Assembly: GCA_013399855.1 (NCBI GenBank)
Contig: VXAY01004974.1
Location: forward strand, 620,001-684,000
DNA length: 64,000 nucleotides
Reading direction: 5' to 3'
Source: Oxyruncus cristatus
Taxonomy: Eukaryota; Chordata; Aves; Passeriformes; Cotingidae
This document shows positions 12,985 through 24,034 of this stretch, piece after piece (positions within the stretch are counted from its first letter, which is position 1; every line of letters begins with the position of its first letter). Position numbers and translations under genes: made by a program. The notes beneath the pieces are model-generated. The model ran no database searches. It had not been told where the DNA came from and saw only the letters and a list, made by a program, of their open reading frames with translations.

Positions 12985-14100
12985 AAGAGTGTTTTACCAT
13001 CAGTTTGAGCATCCTTTGCAAGTCACTCTTCAAATTCTTTTTTTAGCCCTCCTTATTTCCTGTTTACATTTGAGCTACTTTATTTTATGGGATTTTTCTG
13101 TCCTCACTTTAAAAAGCTTTCTGGTGGTTTTGTCAGGTTTTTGTTTGTTTTGGTTCTTATTAATGCCAGTCTTCTGCCTTGAAAGATTCCCTTGCTTTCC
13201 TATTGAGCCATCCGTGCAGATGGGGTTTGCACTGCTTTGTTTTCTTAGTCTGTGTCACACAAATTACCTAAACTTCCAATATAGTGTATTTCATTCTACA
13301 GACTTTCTCTAGACTTCTTGGCTTTTGAACTAACCTTTTCAGAGTTCTCTGGAGGGGAGAAGGGGTACTGGGTTTTACTTTTTTGTAATTGCTAATTTTT
13401 AACAGACTTTTTTCTTGAAATTGAATACTCACATACTACATGTATTTAGCCTTCTTTCTGTTTCCAATTTTAAGCTGTAGTGTATGATGATCACTAATCT
13501 AGAACACCTCTTCCATTAATAAGCTGTTGTCCTGTACACCAGCTGAGACCAGCTCCAATATGGTTTTTAAGTAGCAAGTGTTTGTGTGTCAAAAAAATTA
13601 GATTTCTATGTCTAAACTCAGTCGGTTGAGGTTAACTGTAGTCTCTGAATTTGTATCTGACCTAAATTTTCAGCTTCTATTATTTCACGAAGTTTTTCCT
13701 GAGTCAGTGATTCCGGCATTGCCCTAATCAGAGGTTGGTGGCAGAGCTATGCTATTATTATTGAGTGCTCTTCACTCACAAGGATTTTGCTTCTTTTTCC
13801 CTCCGTAATATTATTATGCTGTGCCACTGTATAATATCCTTCGCATACAGTGCCTCTCCCTGACGTGTGTGTCCTATTCCGTCATTCCTATCAAGTAGGT
13901 AATACCACGTCTTATCCTGCTTTCCTCACATGCCAGGAAGCCTGTTATATCAGAGTTGTCCATTTGATGCCAAGAATTTCAGGTCTCTCTCCAACTTTTC
14001 AGACCTCTGGTATTAATGTAGAAGAACTCCCAAGTATTCCTCTTACACCATTGCTTATTCATGTCTCTTCAGTTCAGCTGCTGTGGAAGGCAGCCTAATT
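12985..14100 (-). mobile_element. Decayed CR1-like LINE, linker and AP-endonuclease region
   Basis: On the minus strand the order runs from endonuclease (14100 down to about 13400) into the linker before reverse transcriptase (13320 down to 12985). The clearest trace is a degenerate S-D-H-H motif encoded antisense at about 13478-13500, the position of the final catalytic histidine block in apurinic endonuclease domains of CR1/L2-type LINEs. A HGWLN-like remnant at about 13206-13223 matches the PWWLN-type motif of the linker. The N-terminal endonuclease part is recognisable as antisense at about 13850-14040. Stops and frameshifts are scattered throughout, so no protein is made. Together with 12478-12800 this is probably one insertion from which the reverse-transcriptase section is missing. 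Confidence 0.5.
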
Positions 14101-14109
14101 TATCCTTCC

Positions 14110-14620
14110 TTACTCATGGACTGTGTGCTGCTTACTTTCCTCCTGACACTTTCGGAAATGCGCTTTACTTATGACCAGCTCATAGGTTGCCTCAGTCTGA
14201 ACTGAGTGTTTCTGCCCATGTTGGCTTGTCCTCTGCTGGTAGGTTTGATGCTTCTCAGTAGCTGTTTTAGTTTTTGGTAGCGTCGTGCTGGGTTTTATGA
14301 TGAACAAGCAGCCCATCCCTGTTGCACAGGTTTGTGCTGTTCTGAACGGTTCCGTGGTTCCCAGTGTAGCTGACTGCCTGTTGTCTACACCCTCATGTCT
14401 TTCATGCCCTGGCACTCTGTATTTCCCATCTTTTGGGCCTCGTGCATGGCTTCTTAGAGGATGCTACTATGCAAGTCCTGCCCAGCTGCTTTTCAACAGT
14501 CTGATTTCGAACCTTTTAAATCATGGTACCAAAATGATTAGTGACTATAGGCTTTTGCCCTGCAACCTGCGTATGTGGTGTCTTTTCACCTGAGAGATGT
14601 TAGCATAGGGTCTTGGGCAC
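14110..14620 (-). mobile_element. Possible 5' (ORF1) end of the same LINE
   Basis: This segment continues directly from the endonuclease remnant and is somewhat less AT-rich than its flanks. Its position upstream of ORF2 on the minus strand is where ORF1 and its linker would be. I see no zinc-knuckle or other ORF1 motif that survives, so membership in the element is inferred from position and composition only. Open frames here (about 100 codons on either strand) show no recognised domain. Confidence 0.2.
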
Positions 14621-14700
14621 CAGAAACAGATATCTGTGCGTGAAAAAATAATTGTCTACTTCTAGCTGATTCTTCCTATCTTTGACAATTCTCTTCTGGT

Positions 14701-17700
14701 GCAGAAGCATCCTGAGAGGACACAGTGACAAAGACTTACGCTGTGGATTAAGATGATAACATGGGATGCTTGGATCTGTTTCATTACTAAAACGAATTTC
14801 ATTAGCTTCTCAGTTCAGCTGATACTGCAACACCACCGAGTAATAACAGTAGTTTGTTTGCCCATACAAGAGAGACTCATGCCCAGATTGTCAGACATTA
14901 GCCTTGGGCAATGCCTTCCAAATAACCCAGACTCTGGGCTGACAGTGTTGCAGTGTTGGGGGACATTAAGTTATTTTTCTGCTAGCCTGTCCTGGCTGGT
15001 GCAAGCAGCAGCAACAGCAGGCTTGAAGGAAAGACATATTCAAGAGATCTCTGCAGAAAATTAAAGATTCACCACTGTCAAAGGATACTGAGAAGGAGAG
15101 TGTCCTTTTTTAAAAAAATATTTCAAAGAACAAGGAAAAAAAGGGGAATTGTCTTGGGTTTCAGTATGAAAAGGAACATTTTTGGTAAAATTTTGGCAAG
15201 TCTTTTTCAAGGCAGATGAAGAAAACAAATCAAGGCATAAAACTGGACCTTCTTTGAGAAGAAAAAAGATACAATGTCACTTGGAATGAAAATGTATTTT
15301 CATTGCTAACATTGGAAATTTTTTTTATTTACTTTGAAAACTTATGTCATTATCCCTACTGCAAGCCTAAAACACAGAATCTCTGAGGATATTTAAAAGC
15401 AATGCAAAAGTTTTCAGATTTTCATTAGAGGAGAGTCTCTGCAGACAAAAGGGCTTTCAGAACATAAAAACCTTTGGCGCTTCAGTAAACCAAACTGAAT
15501 TTTGCTTGACAGCTGAAAGATATTCCCTGTGGGTCATTTATGCTCCTGTCTGCAGAGTTGATTGAGTAAATATGCAGCAAGAAGGAACATTGTTATACCC
15601 TGTGTCTGGTATTTTCTGGTTGATATTTTTAACTGAAGGCAGATACGGTTCGATAATGTAGCTTGCACAGCTTGCCAGTATTCATCACATACGGAAATGA
15701 CTTTGATAAATACACCTTGCTGCATCTTCAGTTTTTAGCAGCAGTCATGTTACATTTTAAGTTGGAAGAATTCAAGTGCAGACTTTTGGGAGGGTGTTAA
15801 ATCGCCACTGGGGCTCTGGATAAACAGTCCGTTCCTGAGATGGAGCTAAAACACTTTAGGTGTAAGTCTACCTGAAAAGTCTATGAAGACTCTTTAAGGT
15901 GGCAGGAGATTAAAATCAGAAGCTTTTCTGCTTTGAAAAGGGAAATGCTCTTTCAGCCTAAACAAGTATAGTTGCCATGGGTACTTGATCCATGACAAGC
16001 TGTGTGAGGGGTTTTCCTCTGAGGGCCAGCAGCTGGTGGACAGCTGGGTGGGTGGCAGGGAAAGAGAAGTGGTCTCCAAGTTCTAGGAACATGTCGAATG
16101 AGAGTTTTAATTTCTCCCTGCTGCAGATTGTTAGATCCTGCTTTGAGTGTGGTGTCATGGAGACCGCCTTTTGTGATAGAGAAACCCAAGTTGTCTCCTG
16201 CTTTCTGTAACCCAGTGAAATTCAGGGCAGACATTTGTATCACTGTCCAAACACTGAAGGTTCCATTTCCAAGATGACACATCCTCATTTGGCCCCAGCA
16301 ATTATTAGCTGATACATTTGTGATGTTATTATATCCATGAACATAGTGATTATTTTTTAAAATGTAAAAACTCAGAGATGCCAGTGATGTGTTCATGCTT
16401 TTTTAATAATGATTTTCACAAAGCTGGAGTTGTATTTGCTGCAGGGATGTTTTGTGATCATGTTTGGGTGAAGAAGTGGATGATGATGCCAGAAACTGAA
16501 GGGAAAATGTTGTATCTCAAGCTGTAAAGAATTTAGGTTTTGAACAGCTCTCTAATAACGCATTACATATTTCCTGTGTGGGTAGATGTTCGTGCTAAAA
16601 CCTTTCACTTTTTGTGAATATTTGCCTGGATTTACAGCAATTACTCAACTATTTACAAGGGACAAAATGTGACCCCCATTAATCATAACTAATCACATTC
16701 AGCATGTTCACTCATAAAGTTTCCCGTCAATGTTTTCACTACTTTCATCCTTACTCAAATTTTCCAAGCCAGTCATGATTCAGAAATTAATATTTACGAC
16801 TACCATGTGCTGGTATCTGAGAACTTGCTTTTTCCTTTTTTTTTTTTTTCCTTTAGTAGACATTTAGTTTAACTAGTATGTAGCCTGGAGAGATGAGCCA
16901 CTCTAAGCTAGAATTGCTATCTTTCCATGAAATTAATGTTCACACCATTTCAGGACTGACAGTTTCTGGAGGTTATAGTCTGTAGGAAAAGTGGGGCAGA
17001 GGGAGCTTGCACTGTCTTGTCAGCGTACCTCAGCTCTGCTTTGCGGGGTCAAGGGAAAGGCATAGACTTCAGGTTACTCCCACTTTGTCACCTCAAACTG
17101 CGTCCAGGTAGCCGGTAGTGTGGTGCAGGTTTTAACTTCTTGAAGTCATTTGTTAAAAAACAACTGCATACTTACTCCTGATGCTTTTCTTGGTAGCAGC
17201 TGTTAAGGTACAGTAGGAACTTTGATTGCAACTTGCAAAGTTGTCACTGCAGGCTGATGGCTGGCTCCACTGGTGGTTTGAGGTCTGCATGATGCCAAAC
17301 AACAGAGACTTGCTGTGCTCTGGTGTGTGCTTGAAGAAAGGCCATTAAGAGCTGAAATGTCAACAGTGACCCCATGCACCTGTAATAAATGAAAGCTTTG
17401 TAATTAGTAGCAAGCTGTCTCAGAGGGCTAGCAATAGTTACTAAGATTAATTTTCACTATGGTGTGCCCAAAATTCTTGTATGACATAAGGCAACCAGTT
17501 AGCGTTGTCAGGAGAGACTATCAAGTTGCAGCATGTGTGGCTTGATGATAGAGCAAAGCTCTAAGATTCTTGTGGCAGCAACTATCTTTCCATGTGTTTT
17601 TCTGGAGCTTACCGCACCCTACAAGAGCAAACAGAATACATGTAGAGTCACACCTTCATTGTGAGTATTGTTCTTCTGCTTCATTATGCATCAAACTTAT

Positions 17701-20400
17701 GTAGTAAACAATATTTATAGGGTAGAATAATACCAAATTCTGTGTGTGTGTGTGTGTATATATATATTACTTTTAAGTGCTCTAGGTGTCAGAAAGGGAG
17801 TCAGTGAACACACCCAGCAGAAAAATCATCCACTGAGGAACTCTTCTGCCTCTCTGTTTCAGGCTTTCCTGCTGCCTATGGAAGGCAGGTGGCTCTGGGA
17901 TCATGTAAAGAAGCCTCAGATGAGGGTAACTGACACTGGAGCACACCTTAAGCAAAAAGACATTTCAAAAGGCATCCTAAAGCATGTCTAGACTGGAATT
18001 TGTAGTTGAAAGGAAAAACTATTATCCTTTAGGTTGAAAAGTGACCCATGGCTTTAGGCATTAGTGATTTTTGATAAATGACCTGGTTGGCCCTCTCCCT
18101 GGTGTGGGAGGCAATTGGTTTCCACTGTAAACCTGGACTGTAGACAATTTCCTTTATCGTATTTGTGGCAAAGGTAGCACAGCCTAATACAACAGAAAAG
18201 AGGGAGCTTTTGAGAATTTATTCCTTGTGTCTATTTGTAGGAAGAATCTGAAATAACAATATAGCCCTTCAAATTTAAACTTTGAATATATTTACCAACA
18301 TGGGGGATCTTTTCTCCTATTTTATGAAGTAGTTATGTCTTCATGGAATACATATTAGCATGATTTTTGGCATGTTATAAATGTGACATTGCTATCGCAT
18401 AGGAACTGTTTTGGTCAAGAGCCATGTTAACTGCCCCATCAATTACACTTCTAAGTGCCTGTCACATTAAAAAAATGTGGCTCTGGGCCCCTTAGGGTTT
18501 TTCCTTCTTTTAGGCAAAGAGTTTTTTGTTTTCACTCACTACTTTTGATCTCCTTATCATTCTGGAAATGTCCTTGCTTGCATTTCATTTTTTGGGGGGT
18601 TGGGTTTTTGGTTTTTTAGTGAGAGAAATATCTTTGTGTGGGAAGCAAAAGAAGCATTGTGAGATCCAAAACTCCTTGGGATACTGAAAGAGCATTTAGA
18701 ATTTCTTATGTATGGATCACTATTTTGAAGGCAGCAGTTAATGTGTTAGACATAGTTGGAAAATTTCAAGGGTAATGGCTATTATATCTTATTCTGTATG
18801 TTTAAAAATGCTTACCATAGTGTGCAGTGTATCTGTTAGCAAATATTGCCATTTCAGCTATGACCAGATATATATTTGCATGTAATTCCCCCTTAGTATA
18901 TTTTTGTGCAGAACAACTTCTGAGAGCCTAAGACAAAATATCTATGCCACTTCAGAACACACAGGTACTTAATTCTGTATGTTCAGTAGACCAAACATTA
19001 TTGAAATGAATGTGGTGGAACACAGCTGGAGTTAAATGAACTTTTGTTCTCACAGGGTTGGCTAGATTAAAAACCATGAAAAAGAAAAAGTTAAAAATCC
19101 TGTGTTTTTAATAGCTCCAGCTACAAGCCTATATCAAGACAAGCAGCTGGCAAACATATGACATTTTCCCCCCCTACAGATCTTATAAAAAGAATTTCAT
19201 GTTCATCCAGCCATGTTTTTCTAAGGGTGCCTGCTGGCATATCATGCCTGAGGGAAGCTGTTCATCTGGGAAGGTTGTTAGGGGGCTGGCAAGGCACCAG
19301 TCCTAGTGCCTGGTGACTGGGAGCAAAACACCCCCAGGGAAAGCTCAAAGCTTGTACCCAGCCTATAATGGACAGGTGTTCAAACAGGAACCTGAAGAGG
19401 GTTCTCTGCAGCATTGTTAAGTGCTCTTTCCCTCACAGATAAGCTACCAGCAGAGCTCAGTGCTTCCTTTTCTACTTGTGCTGCAGGACTGTACAACTGT
19501 ATGAGAACCTCATGTAGTCCTGAGAGCCTCTGTGTAACGTTATTTGGCTTATACATCTTTTATTATGTTTGGCTGTTGGTGAGAGTCAGATGAAAATTAT
19601 TTCCAGATTACAATAAAGCAACTTCAAACATAATAACTGTTGTTAGATCATTGACCATATTAAAATAAAATTTTAAAAGGCTGTACATCAAGGCTGAGGG
19701 AACTGTTTAAAGAAGAAAAAAATGTGTAGCATTATTGCTCCAAACATACTGCTGAACCTTGGGAAAAGATTTGTGCCACGTTTCTTATGACAGTAACATC
19801 ACGGAAGATATAAACCAGTCATTGGCACTCTCTCAAGAAACACATCACTGTAATTCATTATAACAATACCACTGTGATATTTGTTCATAATATTTTTGAA
19901 AGCTAGGCTATGAAAACAGTATGCGCTGACTGTCAGTGGTGATGTATCATTCTGTAAAAGAGAACATACATGACAAAATGTTTTAAATGAACTCTAAAAA
20001 TATACTCGTGAGTTAAAACAATTTGGCTGGTCTTGCGCTTCATGCCAGGAGGGGCTTCCCAGGATATGCTTCTGCATGACCTTTTTGAGGACATATATCA
20101 AATAGTCATGTATTTATTATGGTCCCAGTCAGTCTTCAATAGCAATGATGAATGTTGTGCAGGGTACACAGTCATTACAGCTCTGTGTAATTCGCTGCTC
20201 AGTTTCCAGTTGCTTGTCCTTTCTATGGAATACAGAGTGGCCTGTGTCATGTCAACCCAATAAACCCAACTTTTACCCACACAGTGTTCTCAGTGGCATA
20301 AAGCTTCATCTGGCCTGGCAGCGGGGTATGTCAGGAGCCCTGCAAGGAGGCTTCTGTTCTGCTTCCCCAGTTGTGTCTGGGCCCAGCAGAGTCCAGGGGA
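14701..20400. other. Non-coding unique sequence, no gene seen
   Basis: Frames are short and match nothing recognisable, including a 147-codon minus frame at 15953-16396. A 14-base T run lies at 16836-16849. The block at about 16240-16350 contains several AT-rich homeodomain-like sites (AATTATTAGCTGAT) and could be a conserved non-coding element, but conservation cannot be judged from one sequence. Confidence 0.45.
17741..17767. repeat. (TG)n(TA)n microsatellite
   Basis: Eight TG units are followed directly by about five TA units. This is a compound dinucleotide repeat and is likely to be length-polymorphic. Confidence 0.9.
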
Positions 20401-20420
20401 GCAGACTGGCTCTTGTGAGC

Positions 20421-20490
20421 CGGGAGGCTTTATAAACCCTCACAGCTTCCATAGCATGCTGGGATTCATTGCAGTTCTGACGTCAGTGTA
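20421..20490 (+). promoter_or_regulatory. Candidate core promoter (TATA, SBS-like site, CRE)
   Basis: TATAAA is at 20431-20436. GCATGCTGGGA at 20454-20464 matches one half of the ZNF143/THAP11 (SBS) element in reverse orientation. A perfect CRE, TGACGTCA, is at 20478-20485. With a TATA box here, transcription would be expected to start near 20461, which places the CRE about 18 bp downstream of the start; that is unusual but not unknown. The three sites fall within 55 bp in otherwise CpG-poor DNA, and a 71-codon open segment with a splice donor follows. Promoter activity is inference from motif clustering. Confidence 0.35.
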
Positions 20491-20768
20491 AGTCTGGATT
20501 TCTGGGCACTGGATAAAGAAGCACGCTTATTCCACGGCTGAATTGTCTTGATGACATGCCATTTTTCCGTGTTCCCCATCAGCGTGGTGGGAACATGAGC
20601 AGCATTTTGACATTCATTCTGACATTTGTTGCTACCAGACATAGGCTCGGTCCAGTTCCTGCTGAGAGGAAGTCAACAGTCCTGGAAAAACTCAAGAACA
20701 AAAGTAGGCTCCATCTTAAAGGTACTGAGATTGGGCTGAGGCTGAGATCAGTGGCAGCCAGAGCACAG
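20461..20768 (+). other. Putative first exon ending at a splice donor
   Basis: The start is the expected transcription start about 30 bp after the TATA box at 20431. The end is a strong donor, CAG|GTAAGT, with the G of GT at 20769. The inferred exon would be about 308 nt with a leader of about 95 nt before the first usable ATG at 20556. No acceptor/exon partner further downstream in the window could be recognised, so any transcript would splice to an exon I cannot identify or outside the window. The alternative is a chance donor in intergenic DNA. Confidence 0.25.
20556..20768 (+). CDS. Hypothetical 71-residue N-terminal coding segment
   Basis: I do not recognise this protein. The frame opens at ATG 20556 (G at -3) and reaches the donor at 20769 after exactly 71 codons, so it would join in phase 0. 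A second ATG at 20595 (A at -3) would start at residue 14. Residues 15-25 form a short hydrophobic run (SSILTFILTFV), too short to be a confident membrane anchor. The rest, residues 27-71, is basic, with many R and K (for example RKSTVLEKLKNKSRLHLK). If the donor is not used the frame continues to a stop at 20792. Support comes only from context: TATA/CRE cluster upstream and donor downstream. It may be non-coding. Confidence 0.15.
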
Positions 20769-20799
20769 GTAAGTTTCCCACTTGAAAAATAGGTGAGAT

Positions 20800-23673
20800 T
20801 TCACAGTAGTTTTGGAATGTAATTTCCTAGGAAGGGAAATAGAAACCACAACCTGTCTGCCTTGTCTGTCCAGGAAATCCTCCTCCTCTCTCTATTCTAG
20901 TTCATTTCTCCCCAGTCACTCGATTGCTCACTCTGCTGGGGTGAGACGGGAGAGAAGAAAAGCAAACGGGAAGGCAATTGCATCTTGCCACCATTCACAA
21001 AACTTCCAAACAGAATTCAAACTTGTCTGGTAAAAAAACGGACAAATCTAAAATTACTTTTTAAACTTAGTTTCCTGGCTTCACTACCCATTGCATGAAT
21101 GCTTAGATTTGAAAACAATAAATACCATCACCGCAGGAAGCCCCAGATTTGAATCGTGTGCATGCACAGCTATTTATGAATCATCCATTTCTACTTAGCC
21201 GCTTCCATCTAAGGTAGTTTGCTCAGTTTAATAATGAAATAGCCCCTCCAGAAGTCTCTACTAGATCAACTTATTGTTCTGGAAGAAAAAAAAAAAAAAA
21301 GGAATCTCAATGCTCTTTTTCTGAAAGATTTTTTTTTAAATGGAAATGACTCAGATAAGATAGATGCCACACTGGACTTACTGTGCTGTAGTCAAGGACT
21401 AAAGGTTAAAAACATAAGAATGGAAAGAGGGGGTAAAATGGCAAACTGAGATGTAATAAAAAAACTATAGGGAAAAACAACTAAGCCCATGGATAACAGG
21501 AAGGGAAAGATGAAAACTGGAACAGAACTGTTTATATAGTACTTTGGGAGAAAGACTAAATTGTGCCTTTAGCTTCTTTGTCACTATCCCTCCATCTCTC
21601 TTTATTTAAACCTATAGTTATATATTATTTATATATTATCCATTTCATCTCACAGGCTTTGAGGCCCTGAAAATGTAACAGTATTTTGACAGTTTTTTCC
21701 CCAGTTCAGTTAAATCTCATGTCTATGTGTTTCCTTAATTGACATACCTCACTGACGTGAAAATTTCGTATTCTCTTTCCTTACTGAGTGCATTGTTTAC
21801 TGGGAAAGATTACCAGGTATTAAGAATTTATGTTCAGGTACATGCATTTTAATCATATAGAAGATGACTGATTCATACTGGGGTTGCACGTACGCCAAAG
21901 GTTACATCAGTGATTCTACCAGATAATTTAGACATGTAATTTCAAGCACAAATAACTGTCCAGGTATATAATGAAGTTTCACCTGCAACACCAGAATCAA
22001 GGCCAAGATGAATCTGGCCAGAAGCCAAGACTGTACCCTTTGCTTTTATAGGTCTGGAGGAAACACAGGATATTGCTCCAGATCAGGGAAGTAGGAAATT
22101 CAAGATTCCTATTAGCACTAAGGAATTGTTAGGAAATCCTTCTGGTTGAAATTGTCAGCATCCTTGAAAGAAAAAATTAAAATGGAAACCGGTACACGTT
22201 TGGTAGCAATTTGGTTCCCATTTGAATGTTGATGAAGAAGACTTAGTAATCATTTTATCAACATTAGTAATTGCCTCAGTTGGAATAATTAATAGGAAAT
22301 ATGATTTTTAGATTGAAGTGTAAAAAGTCAAAGACTGATTTAAAAGTAAGAAGTAGATTAAAAAGAAAAGATTGAATGTCTTCATGTGGCCTAAATAATC
22401 GTTGCTTAATATTTGCATACAACTCAGATAGAAATTCACATATTGGATGATTTGTAGAGAGAGAATATATAAAATAACAAGATGTAGAAAACTCTGAATA
22501 TAATTGTCCAGCACAGTATAAACACTGTCCAGGTGATCTAACGGGATCATCCATGGTCTTGAACAAAAATCCCGAAAAACAACCGACAGGGTTTCAGTAT
22601 TATCCAGTCTGAATTGTAATTCCAGTCTCAGTTTTTAGTTCTAGACCAACCCTTATCTATTTCTATGCATTGTTTTCTCAATCTATTTCTGATACTGATG
22701 TCAGTGATATAAGCAGTTTATCTTTTGCAAAGCAGAGAGGCAAGGATATTATTTATACAATATTGTATAAATAACCGAGGCTGTGAAAATGGTCTGTGTT
22801 AGTGGAGAAAAACTATGGATGTTGCTGTTTGTTGTGAGTATCAATAAACATTTGGAATAACAAATACTTAGAAAAAAAGGGAGGAGGGTTTATGCAGAAT
22901 TTTACTATCAAACAGCACATCTAGGTCTGATCCACTAGAACATTTAGTCATGCAGAAATAACAAGTTTCCTAGGGACTGTGTCGTAAGCCATATTATTAT
23001 AGAAATCTTTTAACCTGCAAGAATTGATGACTTCATTTTCCATTTCCAACTCAGAGGAAAGTTTGTTTTCTGAATGGGGAGAGTTGTGTTACTTCTGAGC
23101 TTCATGTTTTCAAATCATTTCTCTTCCAATGTCTTTGACCAGTCAATAACTGTGTAGATGGCCAGAAAGCAAGTACTGTGTTATTCTTCACCTCCACCTA
23201 TGCTCTTTGTGAAGGTTCTTTTCTTTCTTTTCTAAACTCTACAATAATTTATAACATTTCTTCTTTAAACATTCTACTTTCTTCAATGGCAAATTACATT
23301 TCCTTGACCTCTTCTGTATTAAGTGCAAAGGACAGAAAGAAAAGTTTTCCAGCCAAATGAGTGTTCTATCTCAAGCTGAATTTTAATAAATGCCTAGAGT
23401 TTATAATTGATACTTTCAAGATGGTCTCAAGGAATTTAAAACAATCCAGAATTTAATAGCAATCAACACAATTGAGACAAAATGAAACTATTATGCTGAA
23501 CTTATCGAAAAGCTGGGTTTAAATTGATGCTGCATATTATTCATTTTGACAGTTGCAAATTCACATTAAAGATAGCAGAGACCAAAAGACAGCAACTAGA
23601 AGAGGAAATGCTAATTTATTACTTGCAGAGAAACAACTCTGAAGCTAAGCTGTTCAGTTAAAATCAAGAAATA
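20800..23673. other. Non-coding unique sequence, no gene seen
   Basis: This is AT-rich DNA with no supported gene. A 15-base A run lies at 21286-21300. The minus strand around 22276-22566 carries overlapping open frames of 80-96 codons, rich in L, I, F and Y, which is what AT-rich non-coding DNA gives by chance. Confidence 0.5.
22749..22774. repeat. 26-bp perfect palindrome
   Basis: The arm TTATTTATACAAT is followed with no spacer by its exact reverse complement. The symmetry stops at both ends (A at 22748, C at 22775). It could extrude as a cruciform, or be a dimeric binding site, or simply be chance in AT-rich DNA. Confidence 0.85.
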
Positions 23674-23790
23674 CTTTCCATTTCCAGGGTACCTTTGATC
23701 CACAGAAGCCCCAAAGCACTTTGCAAATTATAAATACAGTTTTAATTTCCTGTCGTAGTAGGTGATAGGCAAGTGTCTCAGGGGTGGAAA
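23674..23790 (-). repeat. MIR/CORE-type SINE fragment, antisense
   Basis: The plus strand contains TTTGATCCACAGAAGCCCCAA followed by AGCACTTTGCAAATTATAAA. This matches the recalled antisense form of an old amniote MIR-like SINE (ATCCACAG..CAAAGCACTTTACAAA). The expected GATGGGGAAACTGAGGC block is not preserved. The copy is diverged and 5' incomplete. Confidence 0.45.
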
Positions 23791-23946
23791 TGCAGCAGAC
23801 ATCACTCAATAGCAACCCTATGCAAAGACAAAATGAACAATTATTGTTAAGTAAAATGGCATGGAAAGGTTACATTGCTAAAGCCTGTGTCCTTATCATA
23901 CTATGCCACTTGCATTGGAATAGTGAATGAAGAATTCCAAAATCAA

Positions 23947-24034
23947 TTCCTGGGTGTACATATCCTGCTTGGTGTATGATTTGAGACAAGTCACTTAATT
24001 TCCTATGCTTCACTATAGAAAGGGAATAATGCTG
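23947..24034 (+). repeat. MIR-type SINE fragment, sense
   Basis: The segment follows the MIR consensus in sense orientation. CCTGGGTG matches the region after the B box. GAGACAAGTCACTTAATTTCC matches the conserved core (GGGCAAGTCACTTAACCTC). AGAAAGGGAATAATGCTG matches the AAAATGGGGATAATA block. Order and spacing agree across about 88 bp. It lies 157 bp from a SINE fragment in the opposite orientation. Confidence 0.65.
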
